Source: an uncultured Mycoplasmatota bacterium (GTDB lineage Bacteria > Bacillota_I > Bacilli_A > RF39 > UBA660). From it: 13,302 bases of DNA. A model generated the notes under the pieces. It did no database searches. It was not told where the DNA came from and saw nothing but the letters and a program-made list of their open reading frames with translations. Made by a program: the position numbers and the translations under genes. The stretch spans positions 1-13,302 of the forward strand of contig CANDHX010000018.1 in NCBI GenBank assembly GCA_947384645.1. The letters are read 5' to 3'. Positions 1-7,825 of this stretch are shown one piece after another (position 1 is the first letter of the stretch; each line of letters opens with the position of its first letter).

Positions 1-241
1 AATATATAGAAGCAAAAAGTATTTCTAGCACCATTTCGTTCTCGTATTGCGTAAATATCATGAAAATCATAAATAGTAACAATTCTTTTATATTGATAGA
101 TGAAAAGAAATTTTTATCTATATGTGAAAAATACTTTTCTTTATTGGTGCCCTTTTTTTCGTAGATATTAATCCTATATAGCATGATTTGCACATAATAA
201 AGAATCCAAGGTATAAAAGTTGCCAATTTTAAATAGTTCAT
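1..241 (-). CDS. Hypothetical membrane protein, N-terminal 80 residues (cut by window edge)
   Basis: The minus strand is open from an ATG at 241-239 to the left edge without a stop. The protein begins MNYLKLATFIPWILYYVQIM and has hydrophobic stretches at about residues 5-22 and 56-66 (KELLLFMIFMIF), so it is probably an integral membrane protein. The ATG overlaps the miaB stop in an ATGA arrangement. A good ribosome site, GGAGAGG, lies 7 nt upstream inside the end of miaB, so the gene is very likely co-transcribed and translationally coupled with miaB. I do not recognise the family, and most of the gene may lie outside the window. The start is well supported; the function is unknown. Confidence 0.72.
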   Translation of the reverse strand, partial: MNYLKLATFIPWILYYVQIMLYRINIYEKKGTNKEKYFSHIDKNFFSSINIKELLLFMIFMIFTQYENEMVLEILFASIY

Positions 242-1605
242 AAAATCGCCTCTCCGTTTAAACTGAAGCTCTTTGCCTCTGTTATTTTTACTTTTACAAT
301 TTCTCCTACTCTCGAAGTTGCTCCTAAGACATTTACGAGCTTCATCGTCTCCGTGTAACCGCACACCAAATCGGCTCCCTTTTCACTAGGACCAATTATC
401 AATACGTCTTCTATTTTTCCCTCGTATTTTTGATTAGCTAAAAGACTATATTTATTGACGAGTTCGTTTAATCTTTTGAGCCTTTCTTCCTTTTCTTTTA
501 AGGTAGTACCGTCTTTTAATCTCTCGGCTGGCGTTCCGACCCTAGGAGAAAAGATAAAGGTAAAAGCACTGTCGTATTTACAATAATCGACTACCTCTAA
601 GGTTTCCCTAAAATCTTCTTCGCTCTCACCTGGAAAACCGACTATGATATCAGTCGATATGGAAGCAGCAGGGATCTTCTTTTTAATCTTATCGTATAGT
701 TTTATATACTCTTCTTTCGTATATCGTCTACCCATTAATTTAAGTATTCTACTAGAACCGCTTTGAAGGGGCAGATGGATATATGGCATGACGTTAGGCT
801 TGCTAGCTATTACGTCGATTAGTTCATCCGTAAAATCCCACGGATGACTAGTGACAAAACGCACTCTTTCGATTCCTATATCGCTTACCTTTTCCAAGAG
901 TTCTGCAAAGCTTAATTCGCCTTCTAAATCTTTACCATAGGCATTTACATTTTGACCTAAGAGTGTAATTTCTTTATAGTTTTCCCGTTTTAACTTTTCT
1001 ACTTCTTCTAATATCTTCTCTGACTTCCTGCTTCGCTGTTTTCCTCTAGTATACGGCACTATACAATATGTACAAAATTTATCACATCCATACATTATAT
1101 TGACCCACGCCGAAATTTTAGAATCCCTTATATACTCTAAATTCTCAACTACATTTCCTTCGATAGACTCGACTTCGATATCGGTTTTATTAATTTTGTT
1201 CATTAAAAGATTTGGAAGTTTGTGGCAGGATAAAATCTCTTCGCAGACACTAGGTTCTTGAGCCATGCATCCACATATACATATAATCAAATTGGGATTT
1301 ATACTCTTCTCGTGTTTAGCACGTCCTAAAAATCCGAAAACTTTATCGTGAGCATTTTCTCTTATAGCACAAGTATTTAAAACTACTATATCGGAGCCTT
1401 CCATTTTATCGGACTCTAAAAAACCGATTCCTTCTAATAAATTCTTTATGAGTTCCGAGTCGTGAACGTTCATCTGACAACCATAAGTCTTTAAAAAATA
1501 CTTTTTTCCACGAAAAAGGCTCACATCTTTTTTAATAGTCGCATCTATGTACTCTACTTCTTTTTCATTTCTTATTTTAGCTTTCTCTAAATTAGGCAAT
1601 TTCAT
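238..1605 (-). CDS. miaB: tRNA-2-methylthio-N6-dimethylallyladenosine synthase MiaB
   Basis: MiaB is a cytoplasmic radical-SAM methylthiotransferase that adds a methylthio group to N6-isopentenyladenosine at position 37 of tRNAs reading UNN codons. The 455-aa protein shows the expected order. After an N-terminal extension of about 35 residues comes the UPF0004 domain, with three cysteines for the auxiliary Fe-S cluster: C43 in YGCQMN, C79 in NTCAIRE and C113 in CGCMAQ. The radical-SAM core follows, with CxxxCxxC at C174, C178 and C181 in MYGCDKFCTYCIVPYTRGKQ. Then come TSHPWDF, HLPLQSGS and IVGFPGE, and a TRAM RNA-binding domain from about residue 390. All catalytic residues are present and the length is usual. 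It ends in TGA, showing that TGA is a stop here. An extended -10 promoter lies just upstream, and a membrane-protein gene is coupled to its 3' end. Confidence 0.97.
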   Translation of the reverse strand: MKLPNLEKAKIRNEKEVEYIDATIKKDVSLFRGKKYFLKTYGCQMNVHDSELIKNLLEGIGFLESDKMEGSDIVVLNTCAIRENAHDKVFGFLGRAKHEKSINPNLIICICGCMAQEPSVCEEILSCHKLPNLLMNKINKTDIEVESIEGNVVENLEYIRDSKISAWVNIMYGCDKFCTYCIVPYTRGKQRSRKSEKILEEVEKLKRENYKEITLLGQNVNAYGKDLEGELSFAELLEKVSDIGIERVRFVTSHPWDFTDELIDVIASKPNVMPYIHLPLQSGSSRILKLMGRRYTKEEYIKLYDKIKKKIPAASISTDIIVGFPGESEEDFRETLEVVDYCKYDSAFTFIFSPRVGTPAERLKDGTTLKEKEERLKRLNELVNKYSLLANQKYEGKIEDVLIIGPSEKGADLVCGYTETMKLVNVLGATSRVGEIVKVKITEAKSFSLNGEAIL

Positions 1606-1628
1606 GAAACCACATCCAACTAGAGGTA

Positions 1629-1657
1629 ATTATAACAAAATATAGATTAAAAGTATA
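1629..1657 (-). promoter_or_regulatory. Putative sigma-A promoter of miaB (extended -10)
   Basis: On the minus strand a perfect -10, TATAAT (1634-1629), is preceded by TG one base away (TGTTATAAT), an extended -10. The -35 position 17 bp upstream is poor (TATACT, 1657-1652), as is common with extended -10 promoters. Transcription would start near 1622, giving a leader of about 17 nt before the miaB ATG. The 78-bp gap between miaB and the WG-repeat gene has no convincing terminator. Confidence 0.6.
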
Positions 1658-1683
1658 CACTTATTCTAGGTTATGCTTCTTCT

Positions 1684-3105
1684 TTAATAACTCCAAATCT
1701 CTTTTAACTCTACATCGTAATATCTCATTTTAACATCGCTTTTAATAGCCACACTATTAGACCTCACTACTATTTCGCTATCTTTATCGAAAACACGAGA
1801 CTTTTTGGTGATAACATTATATAGTAAATAACTCTTTTTGGTATATCCGTTTTCTTCAAAAAGGGTAAAAATTAAAAAACTGGAATTTAACTGTTCTGAA
1901 ACGGTCGTCGTCAAAAATTCTTCTATCATCTCATCTTTTCTTGCATCGTATAGATATGTCTTCCCAAACTTTTCTAAAATGGCGAGATGCTCATTCATGT
2001 TTTCGCTTATGTATTTATAGAGACTATTACTCAAGAATTTTATCGAATCGTAATCCTCTAACAAGGTTTTCTTCTTATTTTTGAGATTGAATTTTTCGTT
2101 TTTAGATAACGAATATCCATATGTTTTTCTATTAAACTCGTCTTTATCGTATACTTCGACGTAGTTTTTTAAATACTCATTTTTTTTAGCATTGTAATAG
2201 ACATGCCTTTCCTTTTTCTCTTTTTCTTTATATTTTTCTCCATAGTCTATTTTCAAAATGTCGTCTTTAAAGCTTTCGACTTCTATAAAATATATGTTCT
2301 CATCTTCGATTTCAGCGACAACCTTATTATCTTTTATATAAATCCATTTTAAAGTCTTAAAATTGTTTTCTCTACTTATTACTCTAAAGATGTTGTCATC
2401 TTCCCTTTGAATATATTCGTTCTTAGGGTCTTCTAATGAATAGAGTTCTTTTCCCGTTTCCAAGTTTACGATGATTTCTCTTTCTTCAAAATTGGAAAGA
2501 GCCGCATAAGTGCTATCTTCTATATTGCGAGAATCTGATATATTGATAGTTATATAGTCTTCTTCCCAAGAAAAAACCTTTTTGCCTAGATAGTTTATAA
2601 TGCCGGATTCGTTTTTTTCATTCAACATGTATTCAAAATATCCGTTATTAGAGTATTTTAAAATTCCGTCTTCCTTCCAAATCTCTTTTAGCTCTTTAGA
2701 ATAAAGAGCATTATCTATTAACCACACTCCGTATTCGTGATAATATGTTGGCTTATTTTGACTCTTTAATTTATCGATTACCTCTCCTTTTTTGTTTACC
2801 AAAGAGAATACATCCTCATCGCTATCGATTTGTACTGCTGCATAGTCGAAGAAAAAATCTCCTGCCCACTTGAAATCTTTGTCGATTAACTTATTCCCTT
2901 CTCTATCGACGTAGCCAAAAACGTCTTTGCCTACGAGAACAGGAATTAACTTTTCTGGGTCGTATAAAGCGATTAAGTTTTCATCCTTCTTATCCGCCTT
3001 AAAAACTTGGTATAAAACGGTAGCCAATATAGCTAAAAAAAGACAAACCCCTACCAAAAATGCCTTTTTATTCCTTTTTATAACTCTAATAATGAATTTT
3101 ATCAT
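1684..3105 (-). CDS. Membrane-anchored WG-repeat-like protein of unknown function
   Basis: The 473-aa protein has a short basic N-terminus (RVIKRNKK) and one hydrophobic segment at about residues 15-35. This suggests an anchored protein whose large C-terminal part lies outside the cell. Residues 62-93 (GYVDREGNKLIDKDF, then AGDFFFDYAAVQI) match the WG-repeat pattern of beta-strand-rich, often secreted proteins. Weaker copies appear near residues 100-140 (LVNKKGEVID) and 165-187 (GIINYLGKKVF). The remainder is charged and rich in predicted beta strands, with no catalytic motif I can name. It starts 20 bp after dnaI, with an AGGAG about 13 nt before the ATG and no terminator between, so it is probably the third gene of the dnaB operon. 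Base usage matches its neighbours. The WG assignment is moderately sure; a specific role is not supported. Confidence 0.8.
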   Translation of the reverse strand: MIKFIIRVIKRNKKAFLVGVCLFLAILATVLYQVFKADKKDENLIALYDPEKLIPVLVGKDVFGYVDREGNKLIDKDFKWAGDFFFDYAAVQIDSDEDVFSLVNKKGEVIDKLKSQNKPTYYHEYGVWLIDNALYSKELKEIWKEDGILKYSNNGYFEYMLNEKNESGIINYLGKKVFSWEEDYITINISDSRNIEDSTYAALSNFEEREIIVNLETGKELYSLEDPKNEYIQREDDNIFRVISRENNFKTLKWIYIKDNKVVAEIEDENIYFIEVESFKDDILKIDYGEKYKEKEKKERHVYYNAKKNEYLKNYVEVYDKDEFNRKTYGYSLSKNEKFNLKNKKKTLLEDYDSIKFLSNSLYKYISENMNEHLAILEKFGKTYLYDARKDEMIEEFLTTTVSEQLNSSFLIFTLFEENGYTKKSYLLYNVITKKSRVFDKDSEIVVRSNSVAIKSDVKMRYYDVELKEIWSY

Positions 3106-3125
3106 TTATCTTCAAATACTCCTAT

Positions 3126-4025
3126 CTAAACCCTTCTATTCGTACTTATAAGTTCTAATCTATATGCCAATTGTTTTACTCTTTCTATAATTCTTCTCGC
3201 CTTAACTTTCTCTACTCCGTTTTTAGTACTGCTCAAATGAGCTTCGAGTTCTTCTATCGTCAAATTGGATGAAAAGAAAGTGGGTAGTGATGCATCCATT
3301 CTATATTGCAAAATAGTTCCTAATATTTCATCCCTTGCCCAAGGCGTCACCGATTCTGCTCCGATGTCGTCTAAAAACAAGATGCTTACTCTTTTTAATT
3401 TATCAATCCTTTTAGCAAAATCGGTTTCAAAAGAATCCTTAAGACTCCGAAGCAATTCTGGATAATATACGACGCTTATATCGACGGCCTTTTTGGCGAG
3501 TTCGTTTAACATAGCACATAAAAGATATGTCTTCCCAGAACCGAATGACCCATGCAAATAAAGTCCTTTTTGATGAGGATTTTCTTCGTATGTATCGTAA
3601 AAGTTTTTAAGCCACTTTATGACTTCGACCCTTTTGGCATCGTCCAATTTTATTTCGCTCATGGAAGCGAGCTTTAAGCTTTCGGGCATTTCGTAATAAT
3701 TGCAAGTCAATCTTTCTTTTTCTAATGCAATCCGTTTATATTTACAAGCGACATAATCGAAAGAAAGACGATTGTTTTTCACTTTAGGATAGTAGACAAA
3801 TCCAGATACTTTATTTTTACACATGTGTAGACTCTTACAACTTTTACAATTCATGAGTTCTCTTGCCGTTTCTTCAATCTTGCTAGTATGCTTCATGATT
3901 TCGCCGTCATCCAAGTCGATTTTAGAAACTATATTAGAAAAAGACTCGTTCTTCATGGCTTCTTCATATTTTTTTTTAAGAAGGTTCTTATCTACTTTAC
4001 CGAATTTTTTTGCATCGATTTCCAT
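3126..4025 (-). CDS. dnaI: Primosomal helicase loader DnaI
   Basis: DnaI is the AAA+ ATPase that, with DnaB and DnaD, loads the replicative helicase (DnaC in Bacillus naming) at the origin and at restarting forks. The 299-aa protein has the two-part DnaI structure. The N-terminal helicase-binding domain has a probable zinc site (C60, C63, H67, C69, perhaps C94 in YVACKYKR). The C-terminal AAA+ domain has Walker A GSFGSGKT (159-166), Walker B ILFLDD (215-220), a sensor-1-like FFSSN (250-254), and a late arginine-rich segment, KARRIIERVK, that may carry the arginine finger. Length is close to Bacillus DnaI. It begins one base after the dnaB stop; a strong AAAGGAG inside the end of dnaB, 10 nt before the ATG, serves it, so translation is probably coupled. 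Confidence 0.95.
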   Translation of the reverse strand: MEIDAKKFGKVDKNLLKKKYEEAMKNESFSNIVSKIDLDDGEIMKHTSKIEETARELMNCKSCKSLHMCKNKVSGFVYYPKVKNNRLSFDYVACKYKRIALEKERLTCNYYEMPESLKLASMSEIKLDDAKRVEVIKWLKNFYDTYEENPHQKGLYLHGSFGSGKTYLLCAMLNELAKKAVDISVVYYPELLRSLKDSFETDFAKRIDKLKRVSILFLDDIGAESVTPWARDEILGTILQYRMDASLPTFFSSNLTIEELEAHLSSTKNGVEKVKARRIIERVKQLAYRLELISTNRRV

Positions 4026-4026
4026 A

Positions 4027-5319
4027 TCATCTAAACTCCTTTAACATGGTTTCTAGCTCTTTTTTATCATCTTCACTAATCTCACTTACCTTTTGAGTTT
4101 CGTTAAACCAAATAGGCGTTTTATCTTCCTTCTTAGGCGAAACTTTAGTAGCAAAGACTTTAGTTTTATTCTTTTTATGTTCTTTTTCGGCGGTTCTCAT
4201 CGCTTTATCGGCCGTTTCTATATTTAGTCTCTTCCATTGACCGGCAATCGTTTCGACATACCCTTGAGTGAGCTTATTATCATTGCTCTTTAAGACGTAA
4301 TCTATAAGTACGTTTATCACACTCGGTTTTAACTCTAAATCGATCGCCAAATATTCTAAGAGTTTCAAATCTCTATTCGTCGGTTCTGTGCCGTGATATT
4401 TACTCCTCAAAAAGTCATAAGGAGAAGTGTTTTCAAAAATATAGAGCATTTTCCCACGATTGGACATATCGCCTTCTGGACTTTTTAAGTGTTCAGGCTG
4501 GGTTCTATATATTAAAGTAGGAAGTGAACCGCTATTGTTAAATTGATAATATTTTCTAGCATTGAGCCTCAAACTCTCTTTATCTATAACGCCATTTTCG
4601 TTTATGACCATGCGAAGTAATTCGCACATCTTCAAAGTATCCAAATTGTACACGAACGCAAGAGAGTTGATAAGAGCACGGGTCCTTTTATTAAAAGTTT
4701 TCTCGCTAACTAAATCTTTAGGAAGCGAACTCAAAAGAAGAGCAAAATCGATATAGCTTTCATCGATTACTGGACCGATAGTCTCAGTTTTTTCTATTTC
4801 CACTTCTGTATTGAGACTGCTTGCACTAATCGACTTGAAATTGATATCTAAAGAAGAGGTAATCTCTTCGTAATCCTTTGGAATACTTGCTTGTTTTTTA
4901 TAGTACTTCAATAAACTGTTATATTCGCTACTTCCGATGTTATTATATAAGACGACGCTAAAAATCGGGTGGTTAAAGAATTCGTATGGGGAAAGTGGAC
5001 TATATATTTCATAATAGTAATCGTTTACTTCGCCCTCTTTAAAAAAAGTTCTGAGTAATCCTAAAGACTCTAATGACCTTCGAGCAGCCGTTACGGGTTC
5101 GAGACCTAGCTTCAAAGTCGTCATCAAATGATGATGATTAAATTTTCCGCCGTCAAAACTCCTTTCCAAGTCTTGCCACAAAGTGAAATAAAGACTTACA
5201 GCATTCGACCCGATTATTGGTTCATATAGACTGATGATCACTTTTCTTTCGTATTCGGTGAGAATGGTCCTATTTATGACAGTATAGGTATCAGCTGGTA
5301 AGATAGTCTTAGGTTCCAT
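4027..5319 (-). CDS. dnaB: Replication initiation and membrane attachment protein DnaB (DnaD/DnaB family)
   Basis: This is the Firmicute DnaB, not the DnaB helicase of Proteobacteria. It works with DnaD and DnaI to bring the helicase to DNA melted by DnaA. The 430-aa protein has an N-terminal winged-helix-like region (about residues 10-110) and a C-terminal DnaB_2/DnaD domain (about 295-375). That domain contains the family signature YxxxIxxxW as YVETIAGQW (354-362). A lysine-rich linker and a short acidic tail follow. The direct junction with dnaI is the classic arrangement and strongly supports the call. The start is set by AGGCGGTGA, 5-7 nt before the ATG, one base from the ideal site. The usual Bacillus neighbour nrdR is not found upstream; a terminator and a disrupted surface-protein gene are there instead. 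Confidence 0.93.
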   Translation of the reverse strand: MEPKTILPADTYTVINRTILTEYERKVIISLYEPIIGSNAVSLYFTLWQDLERSFDGGKFNHHHLMTTLKLGLEPVTAARRSLESLGLLRTFFKEGEVNDYYYEIYSPLSPYEFFNHPIFSVVLYNNIGSSEYNSLLKYYKKQASIPKDYEEITSSLDINFKSISASSLNTEVEIEKTETIGPVIDESYIDFALLLSSLPKDLVSEKTFNKRTRALINSLAFVYNLDTLKMCELLRMVINENGVIDKESLRLNARKYYQFNNSGSLPTLIYRTQPEHLKSPEGDMSNRGKMLYIFENTSPYDFLRSKYHGTEPTNRDLKLLEYLAIDLELKPSVINVLIDYVLKSNDNKLTQGYVETIAGQWKRLNIETADKAMRTAEKEHKKNKTKVFATKVSPKKEDKTPIWFNETQKVSEISEDDKKELETMLKEFR

Positions 5320-5338
5320 TTTATCACCGCCTATAATT

Positions 5339-5367
5339 ATTTTATATTAAAACAGATGAAAAGACAA
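5339..5367 (-). promoter_or_regulatory. Putative promoter of the dnaB-dnaI operon
   Basis: On the minus strand TTGTCT (5367-5362) and TAAAAT (5344-5339) are 17 bp apart, matching sigma-A boxes at four and five of six positions. The predicted start near 5332 would give a very short leader with the ribosome site almost at the 5' end. This is plausible, but it makes the exact box assignment uncertain. It lies between the surface-gene terminator and dnaB, where a promoter is needed. Confidence 0.48.
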
Positions 5368-5380
5368 GAAATAAGAGGGT

Positions 5381-5418
5381 AAAATCAAAAAAAGAAGCAC
5401 TATGTTAAATAGGGCTTC
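5381..5418 (-). terminator. Rho-independent terminator of the Hint surface-protein gene
   Basis: Read on the minus strand, GAAGC, a mismatch, CTAT, the loop TTAAC, ATAG, a mismatch and GCTTC form a 9-bp stem followed at once by seven Ts (then GATTTT). It begins 9 bases after the TGA at 5429-5427 that ends the restored Hint reading frame. This supports that position as the original gene end, rather than the earlier stop at 5497-5495. It insulates dnaB from the upstream gene. Confidence 0.8.
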
Positions 5419-5444
5419 ATACTTAATCAATCGCCTGTTACTAT

Positions 5445-5848
5445 ATTATGTACTAAAATTTTACTATCTGTTACAAAATAGTTGTGATTATTTTTTACTT
5501 CAAAATTATAAACGTCAAATTTTTCGTTCCCACAAGTATATTGCTTATTCTAAACTTGTTTTCTTGATCATCTTGGACAAAGTCTCCTACATTGAATTTT
5601 CCAATTTCCTTCCATACTTTATTTACTGGATCATATACAAGATGATCTTTCGTTATATGCATTTGCGTACCATTTTCTAAATATATGTCATGAATTGAAT
5701 TAAAGCTATGCTTTATCGAATAAACTACTTCATCAACTTCTATTTTTTTTGTAGCTTCATTATATGAGTATACCGATGTCCCTTCTTTAATATCTTGTAT
5801 TTTTATAAATCCACTTGGAGTATAAATAAGTGTATCAGCTAAAAAGCA
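5445..5848 (-). other. Hint (intein/hedgehog-like) autoprocessing domain, split by a frameshift
   Basis: The domain begins at the Cys of GGCFLADTLIYTPSGFIKIQ (codon 5848-5846), the expected nucleophile at Hint position 1. Block B is present as TKDH in GTQMHITKDHLVYD, matching TxxH. The frame then leaves the family after RISNILVGTK. One frame over, from about 5522, the DNA encodes VYNFEVKNNHNYFV and ends LVHN, the terminal His-Asn block of inteins and bacterial intein-like domains. Once the frames are joined, the domain is about 135 residues, the size of a Hint without a homing endonuclease. After Asn the protein continues IVTGD and stops. Position +1 is Ile rather than Cys, Ser or Thr, so cleavage would be likelier than splicing. 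Confidence 0.85.
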
Positions 5849-5857
5849 TCCTCCTTG

Positions 5858-7192
5858 CCATACGGCATATAATGTGTGAACAGATGGATTCGTTACAATT
5901 GTATCCTTTGTAACTTGTTCATACGATCCATTAGTATGAATTGTTGAACTCCAAGTATTAAAATTATATATACCTGTGGTTATAAGTTCACCAAATCGAT
6001 TATATGGAATTATCAAATTATTACCATAATGTTGATTCAATTCTACATATATAGTTTTTGTTTTTATTGTACCTTCAGCATCAAAAGATCCTTCTCCAGC
6101 ATCTAAAGTCACCATAACCGAAGTCCTTTTCCAATGGGCAAAAAGAGTTATATTAGAGCTTAATTTGACTGTATTACTAGCTGTTACTTGTTCTCCAGCA
6201 GCCGAATCTGTAAACCAGCCGAGAAAGTCATAGCCAAAGTATTCTGGTGTTGGTAATTCTCCATATGTGGCGTCATAATATACTGTTTTGCTCTCTTTGC
6301 TGACTGTACCGCCATTCGGATTAAAAGTTATGCTGTAAAGTTTAGGAGTATAATTTGCTGTTGCCGTCGCATCGCTTGCATTCATAGTGATAGTTCTTTC
6401 ATTTATAGTCCCACCCGTTACTGTCCAATTTGTAAAATTATAGCCTTCTTTAATAGGATTTGCTAGTTCTTTCGTCTCTTCATAATATAATGTTTCTTCA
6501 GTGACACCGACATATGTTCCTCCATTTGGATTAATAGTTAAACTATATCTGTTTCTATTGTAGTTATACTCGACTTTATTTTTTACTGGAGGATATTCAT
6601 TCTCCACTTGGATTGTAAGTGATTTTAAAGTTGGACTAGTAAATCCTTGATATGTTTTTGGATTAGGATTTATTGTACTTCCAAAAGCACTTTCTCTTTC
6701 ATCCGTATCTGCACTTATCAATGTATAGCCTTTTCCATCTAAGTTCATTTTGCTATGATAAACTATATATTTGTAATTGTTAATTGTATATGTAGGCGTT
6801 ACTGTAATATCATTTTCACTTGTTATTTGTAAAGTATTGTCTTTTATTATTCCACCCGTTGTATTCCAACCAGTGAATGTAAATCCTTCTTTTTCTTTTG
6901 GCATTCCTAAATCGATTATCGTATCGAAATCGACTTCTCTTTGTTCTCCATCAATCGTTACACGTATTTTCTTTGGTGTCCATTTTGCTGTTAATATTGT
7001 GTCTGAAATTCCCATACTAAATGTTTTATTGTTGAGTTCATATGATACTCCATTTATATCCCAACCAGTAAAATCATATCCCACTCTTTCAGGATTAGGT
7101 ATTTCCATAGTTTCATTATTTTTTAATTTATATTCTTGAACCCCTGTGAAACTGTTCCACATTCCTTCATTTGGGTCTATGGAAAGATTATA
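5858..7192 (-). repeat. Protein-level array of Listeria-Bacteroides (InlB B-type) repeats
   Basis: About six diverged units of 60-90 residues share the pattern Y-x-(L/I)-x-(I/F)-(D/N)-P-N-x-G, then GY-(D/N)-F-x-x-W, then A-(K/N/H/V)-(W/Y). Clear units start at YNLSIDPNEGMWN, YSLTINPNGGTYVG, YSITFNPNGGTVSKES and VMVTLDAGEGSFD. Two weaker ones start at KIRVTIDGEQ and YKYIVYHSKM. Such repeats are small beta-grasp-like modules found in secreted, wall- or surface-exposed bacterial proteins, probably acting as stalks or adhesion modules. The stretch has one open frame and no lesion. Confidence 0.75.
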
Positions 7193-7781
7193 ATATCTAT
7201 ATTTTCGAGATTGTCCAATATCGAATTTAGTACTAAAAACGGCATTTAAATCTTGAATTTGGTCTATATCCAGTAAATCGTTTAAAGTTATGTCTAAATT
7301 ATAGTAATATATGCTATTGGCTGGTACAGATATCTCACTTGCTAATGGTCTTTTAACTGCTACTTCGGATGTGGGAATATTACTTTTAGATATTATTTCA
7401 GTATATTCTCCCTCTTCTTCTTCGCTATAAGATAGTTTGTAAGATAGACTTTTATCTAAATACGTATTTATGAGATTTTCCAATCTAAACTTAAAGACGT
7501 TTCCAATGATCCTGTATTTTCTATTATGAATTTTTTTGTAACTGTTTAACCTAATGTTAAACTCGTATTTATTCCATTGTCTCCATCTTGAAATCTTAAG
7601 GCCATACTTCCTGCACTCAAATCTGCTGTCTGTTTTATAGTCTTTTCTGGACGAACATATATATATGCATATGCACCTATAATACTTACAAAAATAATAG
7701 TAATCATACATAGCAGTAATCCTATCTTTTGTCCTTTACTAAATTTTTGCATATCTAATATGTTGCTCCTTCCTTTAACTC

Positions 7782-7798
7782 AACCATTATTGATGGTT
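7782..7798. promoter_or_regulatory. Candidate operator O1 (palindrome)
   Basis: AACCAT and ATGGTT are perfect inverted 6-bp arms around TATTG. The inner 15-mer ACCATTATTGATGGT matches that of the second palindrome (O2, 7830-7844) at 13 of 15 bases. It lies about 30 bp before the surface-protein start, where a bound repressor could block its promoter. The binder is inferred to be the adjacent XRE-type protein. Confidence 0.5.
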
Positions 7799-7825
7799 CT
7801 ACATTAATTAAATAATAACTCCAAT

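Larger units (their letters stand above)
5427..7752 (-). pseudogene. Disrupted surface protein: TasA-like N-terminus, InlB-type repeats, C-terminal Hint domain
   Basis: Joining three frames gives a protein of about 774 residues. It begins MQKFSKGQKIGLLLCMITII with a membrane segment, ribosome site GGAAGGAG upstream. A domain like SipW-dependent TasA/camelysin proteins follows (SAGSMALRF, then KKFIIENTG). About six Listeria-Bacteroides/InlB B-type repeats come next, then a Hint domain. Three lesions break it: a TAA at 7548-7546 after SLTLG, where the same frame continues TVTKKFIIENTGSLETSLSL; loss of one A in the A4 run at 7479-7476; and loss of one A in the A5 run at 5524-5520. The long open frame 7711-5495 thus has about 77 meaningless N-terminal residues, and its end (LTFIILK) is also false. 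The product would sit outside the cell. Pseudogene is the simplest reading; homopolymer sequencing errors or phase variation are alternatives, but the TAA is not a homopolymer change. Confidence 0.82.

Noticed and set aside
238..1605. Mycoplasma-type code (TGA as Trp)
   Set aside because: miaB and dnaB end at TGA at their expected lengths and tryptophans are encoded by TGG, so TGA is a stop.
5516..5524. Programmed -1 frameshift as the main explanation of the broken Hint frame
   Set aside because: The heptamer fits, but the same gene also has a premature stop and another one-base loss, so decay or read error is simpler; it is kept only as an alternative.
5445..5848. True splicing intein
   Set aside because: The domain is at the protein C-terminus, not inside a conserved enzyme, has only five residues after the terminal Asn and has Ile at +1, so a cleaving Hint domain fits better.
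6777..7139. 120-aa plus-strand open frame opposite the InlB-type repeats
   Set aside because: It is the antisense of the repeat region, with no start signals and no family resemblance.
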